DNA of 36,092 bases, taken from NCBI GenBank assembly GCA_023954815.1, contig JAGSHB010000050.1, positions 1-36,092 of the forward strand, written 5' to 3'. Position 1 is the first letter of the stretch. Every line of letters begins with the position of its first letter. Below are positions 32,788 to 36,092 of this stretch, piece after piece. The notes under the pieces are model-generated. The model had not been told where the DNA came from. It saw nothing but the letters and a program-made list of their open reading frames with translations, and made no database searches. The translations under genes and the position numbers were made by a program. Source of the stretch: Myxococcales bacterium (lineage in GTDB: Bacteria > Myxococcota_A > UBA9042).

Positions 32788-35118
32788 ATGAAGATTTCTT
32801 GCCCCGCATGCAATGCCAAGTACCGGATACCCGACGAGCGGGTCCGGGGAAAGAACCGCGTTTTTCGGATCAAATGCAAAAAGTGCACGTCTGAGATCCG
32901 GGTTCGCGGCATTGCGACCGAGCAAGATGTTGGTCGTACGACCATGCCGTTCAATCTTGAAATGCCCGACACCGCACCGGCCACCCCGCAGCGGGTCTGG
33001 TTCGCTGGCATTGAGGGGAAACAGGTCGGCCCGCTGACAGAGCAGGAAGTCCTCGACCACATCGCCGCTGGGCGTCTATCCGGCGATGATCTGGTCTGGC
33101 GCAAGGGGTTCGGCGCGTGGACGGCGGTGAGAGAGGTCTCGCCATTCCAAGCCAAAGTCAATGAGACGGGCGCAACTGACGGTGAGCCCACACGTTCTCC
33201 TCGTCGGGCCCAGACGCTGGAACTCAGCGCGGCGATGATTGAGTTGTTGGTCAAACTCGACGCAGCTCAGGGAGCAGAAGGTGGCGACGGGCAAGCAACC
33301 CCGGATGCCGCGCCGCCGTCGTTGCCCTCCGCTGAGCCACCGGCCGCTGAGCCAGCGACCGCAGAGCCAGCGGCCGCTACGGAACAACCAGCGTTGCCTC
33401 CGGCGATTCCGGCCGCAGACCCCACGGGAGAGCGCCCCGTCGCGATGACCCTGAAAGGACCGGCGGTACCGCCGGCCGCTGCGGCATCTGACGCCGCGCC
33501 AGCGCTTCCGGAAGTGGAGCCGGCCCCCGCCGCCACGACTAGGAAAGACACCAAGACAGCTCCGAAACCCGCGGGGCAGACGGCTGCCAAAACCGCACAA
33601 TCCGGGGCTCAGAGCGGAGAACCCGCTGAGTCAAAGACCGCCGCCGCTCCTGAAGACGACACAAAGCGCGCTGCTGGCAAACCCTCGATCGTGGTCAAGC
33701 CAGCGACGCCCGCTGCGGCGGCCAAACCAGGCGGCGGACGTCGCAAAGGCAGAGGCCGGTCCTCCCAAAAGGGCGACCGCAAGCGGGTAACATCAAGCGC
33801 AAAGGTTGTTCTGCCTACGCAGACAGCTGGCGGAGATGCATCAGAAGCGGAGACGAAGGTCACCACGGTGCCGACCGCAACGGCGAGCAAGCCAATTGCC
33901 AGCAAGAAGGCGGCACAGGCCAAGACCGGGAAAAAGGCGACTCCGACGAAACCCGGGAGTCGCAAGGCTGCCGCGAAGAAGGCGCGCCCAGCAAGCGGCA
34001 AGGCTGCTGCGACGGCTCAGGCGGCGAGCAAAACTGCCGCCGGGAAGAAACCTGCTGCTGCCCAGAAGAAGAAGAAGGATGAAGGGGGCGGCTTTGGGTG
34101 GCTGATCGCGGTCGTTCTCGTTCTTGGACTCGCTGGTGCGGGTGTGGCGATTATGCGCGCCAAGAGCGGCGAGAAGATCAAGAAGCCAGCTGAACCGACA
34201 CAAGTCGCCAAAGCCGCGAAGCCTGCTGTCGAGGCGCCTGCCAAAGAGGCCGCCGCTCCGACGCCGCCGACCCCAGAGCCGGCCGCCGAGGTAAAGGTGC
34301 CTGCGCCGATTGGTGCAGACGCTGGAACGACCGGTGAGGACGCCGGTCAGTCATCTGACGCCGGGACGGCACCCACCGCCCCCGCAGCTGCGCCGGACGC
34401 GGACAAGAAGGCGGACAAGAAGGCTGGCGAAGGAGTCACGGGCGCGTCGACAGCCCAGAACGCTGGCGACAAACCCAGCAAGCGTTCGGGTAGCAAGCGT
34501 CGGGAGCGCAAGAGTGGCGACAAAGCGAAGCCTCCAACCGACGCGGTCGCACAGCCGACAAAAGCCGAAAAGCAGGGTGAGGACGAAATCGACGCGTTGC
34601 TTCGGAAGAACCGGGAGAAGACGCGGCCAGTCGCTGCAGCACCGAAGGCGACGCCTGCCCCCAAGCCGGTGGCAAAGCCGGCGCCGAAGACCGCAGCGAA
34701 GGACAGCATCGACATTCTGCTGGAAGAAAATCGCCGGAAAGCAGCGGCAAAGCAGAAAGAAGAGGCCCGCAAACGTGCGCTGGCGGCCAAGCGTGCGCAG
34801 CCAGCCCCTCCCGCTGTTGGTCCAACGGGTCCCGGCGGCAAGCTGACGCAGAAGCAGGTCAACAAGATCGCCCTGGCGGCTAAGGGCCGGATCATGGACT
34901 GCTACATGGACCATGGCGACGTCGACGGCGGTCGGGTGACGTTCAAGGTCCGCGTCTACGTGACGGCGAGCGGCTCTGTCCACAACGCCCGCGTGACCGG
35001 CAATAATGGTTCCGGCGGACTGGGCGCGTGCATCGTGAAAACGGTGAAGTCCCTGCGCTTTCCTCAGTCCAACGGCGGCACAAAGAAGTACCTCGTGCGC
35101 TACACCGTCGGTAGCTGA
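32788..35118 (+). CDS. Zinc-ribbon/GYF-domain transmembrane protein with AgmX-like C-terminus
   Basis: 776 residues with a modular layout. Residues 1-40 are an MJ0042-type zinc ribbon (Cys5, Cys8, Cys30, Cys33). About 69-118 is a GYF_2 domain (WFAGIEGKQVGPLTEQEV, LVWRKGFGAWTAV). A long Lys/Ala/Pro-rich region follows, then one transmembrane helix (about 434-457, FGWLIAVVLVLGLAGAGVAIM). A second Ala/Lys/Pro stretch has two related helices (EIDALLRKNREK, SIDILLEENRRK). The C-terminal domain (about 685-776) matches the AgmX/PglI-type, TonB-like end of myxobacterial proteins (IMDCYMDHG, LRFPQSNGG). It suggests a cytoplasmic sensor linked across the inner membrane to the envelope, as in gliding or polarity complexes. 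ATG 32788 has GAGGATCGCAG upstream. Confidence 0.8.
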   Translation: MKISCPACNAKYRIPDERVRGKNRVFRIKCKKCTSEIRVRGIATEQDVGRTTMPFNLEMPDTAPATPQRVWFAGIEGKQVGPLTEQEVLDHIAAGRLSGDDLVWRKGFGAWTAVREVSPFQAKVNETGATDGEPTRSPRRAQTLELSAAMIELLVKLDAAQGAEGGDGQATPDAAPPSLPSAEPPAAEPATAEPAAATEQPALPPAIPAADPTGERPVAMTLKGPAVPPAAAASDAAPALPEVEPAPAATTRKDTKTAPKPAGQTAAKTAQSGAQSGEPAESKTAAAPEDDTKRAAGKPSIVVKPATPAAAAKPGGGRRKGRGRSSQKGDRKRVTSSAKVVLPTQTAGGDASEAETKVTTVPTATASKPIASKKAAQAKTGKKATPTKPGSRKAAAKKARPASGKAAATAQAASKTAAGKKPAAAQKKKKDEGGGFGWLIAVVLVLGLAGAGVAIMRAKSGEKIKKPAEPTQVAKAAKPAVEAPAKEAAAPTPPTPEPAAEVKVPAPIGADAGTTGEDAGQSSDAGTAPTAPAAAPDADKKADKKAGEGVTGASTAQNAGDKPSKRSGSKRRERKSGDKAKPPTDAVAQPTKAEKQGEDEIDALLRKNREKTRPVAAAPKATPAPKPVAKPAPKTAAKDSIDILLEENRRKAAAKQKEEARKRALAAKRAQPAPPAVGPTGPGGKLTQKQVNKIALAAKGRIMDCYMDHGDVDGGRVTFKVRVYVTASGSVHNARVTGNNGSGGLGACIVKTVKSLRFPQSNGGTKKYLVRYTVGS

Positions 35119-35125
35119 GCCGATC

Positions 35126-35593
35126 ATGAGTGACACAACAGTTACGGCAAAGTTGGCTCTTCGCGTCGGGGCGGATCTCGCCGATGAGCCATGGGACGGC
35201 CACGATCTAGCCACCACGTGGGAGATCGCGACGGACCTCGGTGGGGTTGATGGCGGCTTGTTCCTGGCGGCTCCGGGCCGTGCCCCGGCTTGCCGAACCG
35301 ACCTGTGGGATCAACTCGACGGGCTCTTGCTGGCGTGGCTGACGGCCCTCGACGAGATCGCCGATGGCGCATCGGAAGCGATTGTGCACTTCCCTGACAC
35401 ACGGATTGAGGCGCTGCTCACCGCGGGCGACGAGGTGACGGTGCAATACGAGGACATCGATACGACCTTGCCACTCGATGCCACTAGGGCTGCGATCTTG
35501 TCCGCAGCCCGCCGCTTGGTGGCGCAGTCCGCTGCGAAAACCGAAGCCCTCCGCGCGCTACAACGGCGAATTTCAGGGCCGTTCGACGCCTAG
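35126..35593 (+). CDS. Hypothetical protein
   Basis: 155 residues from ATG 35126, 7 bp after the stop of the zinc-ribbon/AgmX-like gene, so it is almost surely cotranscribed. It is acidic and predicted alpha/beta: strand AKLALRVGADL, then TTWEIATDLGG, a helix DQLDGLLLAWLTALDEIADG, strand EAIVHFPDTRIEALLTAGDEVTVQYEDIDT-like region and a C-terminal helix AILSAARRLVAQSAAKTEAL. No signal peptide or recognised motif. Its position suggests a role tied to the neighbouring envelope protein. Confidence 0.6.
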   Translation: MSDTTVTAKLALRVGADLADEPWDGHDLATTWEIATDLGGVDGGLFLAAPGRAPACRTDLWDQLDGLLLAWLTALDEIADGASEAIVHFPDTRIEALLTAGDEVTVQYEDIDTTLPLDATRAAILSAARRLVAQSAAKTEALRALQRRISGPFDA

Positions 35594-35699
35594 CAGCGTG
35601 CGGCGCCGCTAGAGTTACTGCCCGCGCCCACTGCTCCGCCGACCCAGCCTGCCGCGCGAGCGCCCCCGCGACGGCTGCACCACTCTCATAGGAACAGTC

Positions 35700-36092
35700 A
35701 TGACAAAGACCATCGCGTCCCCGAATCTCGACAATCTCTTCATCGGCATCGCAGGCATGATCGGCGCAGGAAAGACCACGCTTGCCAGCGCGCTCGGTCG
35801 CCACATGGAGCTCGACGTCTACTACGAGCCCGTGGAAGACAATGAGTACCTGGCTGACTTTTACCGAGACACAGCCCGCTATAGCTTCGCAACTCAGATC
35901 TACCTCCTCAACCGCCGCTTTCAGCAGCACCAAGAGATCATCTGGCTCGGCCGACCGGCCATCCAGGATCGCACCATCTACGAAGACGCGATCTTCGCGA
36001 AGATGCTCGCCGGGCAGGGCTTGCTCGACGAACGGGACTACCGCACCTACCTCGGCCTGTTTCGTCACATGAGTAACTTCATGTGTCGGCCC
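35700..36092 (+). CDS. Deoxynucleoside kinase (3'-truncated by the window end)
   Basis: The first 131 residues of a dNK-family kinase run from ATG 35700 (ATAGGAACAGTC upstream) to the last base without a stop. The P-loop is GMIGAGKTTLA near residues 19-29. EPVEDNEYL (the base-contacting Glu region) is at about 45, YLLNRRFQQHQ follows, and the DRT lid/catalytic motif is in QDRTIYED. Such kinases phosphorylate deoxyadenosine, deoxyguanosine or related nucleosides for dNTP salvage. This resembles the bacterial dAK/dGK type; the exact substrate is not decidable from this part. It follows the upstream gene with a 106-bp gap. Confidence 0.88.
   Translation, partial: MTKTIASPNLDNLFIGIAGMIGAGKTTLASALGRHMELDVYYEPVEDNEYLADFYRDTARYSFATQIYLLNRRFQQHQEIIWLGRPAIQDRTIYEDAIFAKMLAGQGLLDERDYRTYLGLFRHMSNFMCRP

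Overview
The window is a stretch of high-GC (roughly 60-65% by eye) bacterial chromosome with about 28 protein genes, mostly housekeeping. No tRNA, rRNA, CRISPR array or insertion sequence was recognised. The best taxonomic guess, from gene style rather than any marker gene, is a deltaproteobacterial-type lineage (Myxococcota/Bradymonadota-like). The hints are a zinc-ribbon + GYF + transmembrane + AgmX-like protein, lipoproteins with Asp/Ala/Thr-rich linkers, a cysteine-rich lipoprotein, a calpain-type protease and a GAF-GAF histidine kinase.

Layout, left to right. 3-737: 3' part of a MORN_2-like repeat protein. 782-3968 (minus): a tight run of class I aminotransferase, RlmM-type 23S rRNA methyltransferase and dapB (lysine/diaminopimelate synthesis). 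4175-5506 (minus): S-adenosylhomocysteine hydrolase, followed by a very strong hairpin terminator. 5821-7161: lipoprotein esterase of the PHB-depolymerase/CE1 type. 7190-9442 (minus): Slt70-like lytic transglycosylase. 9879-10151: a 90-residue homologue of the archaeal chromosomal protein MC1, followed by a clear intrinsic terminator. 10325-13270: lepA and a CaCA cation antiporter. 13347-14171 (minus): muramidase-like protein. 14342-17251: histidine kinase, FtsB/DivIC-like septal protein and a small hypothetical. 17406-23413: a long plus-strand run of thiolase, RNase J (interrupted by an in-frame TGA), engB, rimI, thiE and prmC.

The right third is more accessory. It holds two translationally coupled lipoproteins (minus, 23370-24934), a calpain-like cysteine protease (25206), a beta-helix protein (26237) and a ClpA/ClpC-like AAA+ unfoldase with an altered second ATPase domain (minus, 27178-30021). 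A 0.94-kb hairpin-rich gap follows, then a diacylglycerol-kinase-type lipid kinase (minus, 31923), a small hypothetical, the zinc-ribbon/GYF/AgmX-like protein, another hypothetical and the 5' part of a deoxynucleoside kinase that runs off the end.

The most unusual items are the MC1-type architectural DNA-binding protein in a bacterial setting with a 22-bp-phased direct repeat upstream, the TGA inside RNase J, the Clp ATPase with a changed D2 site and long Arg/Pro linker, and two convergent gene pairs whose 3' coding ends overlap by about 45 bp. I did not find a clearly new multi-gene defence or secretion system.
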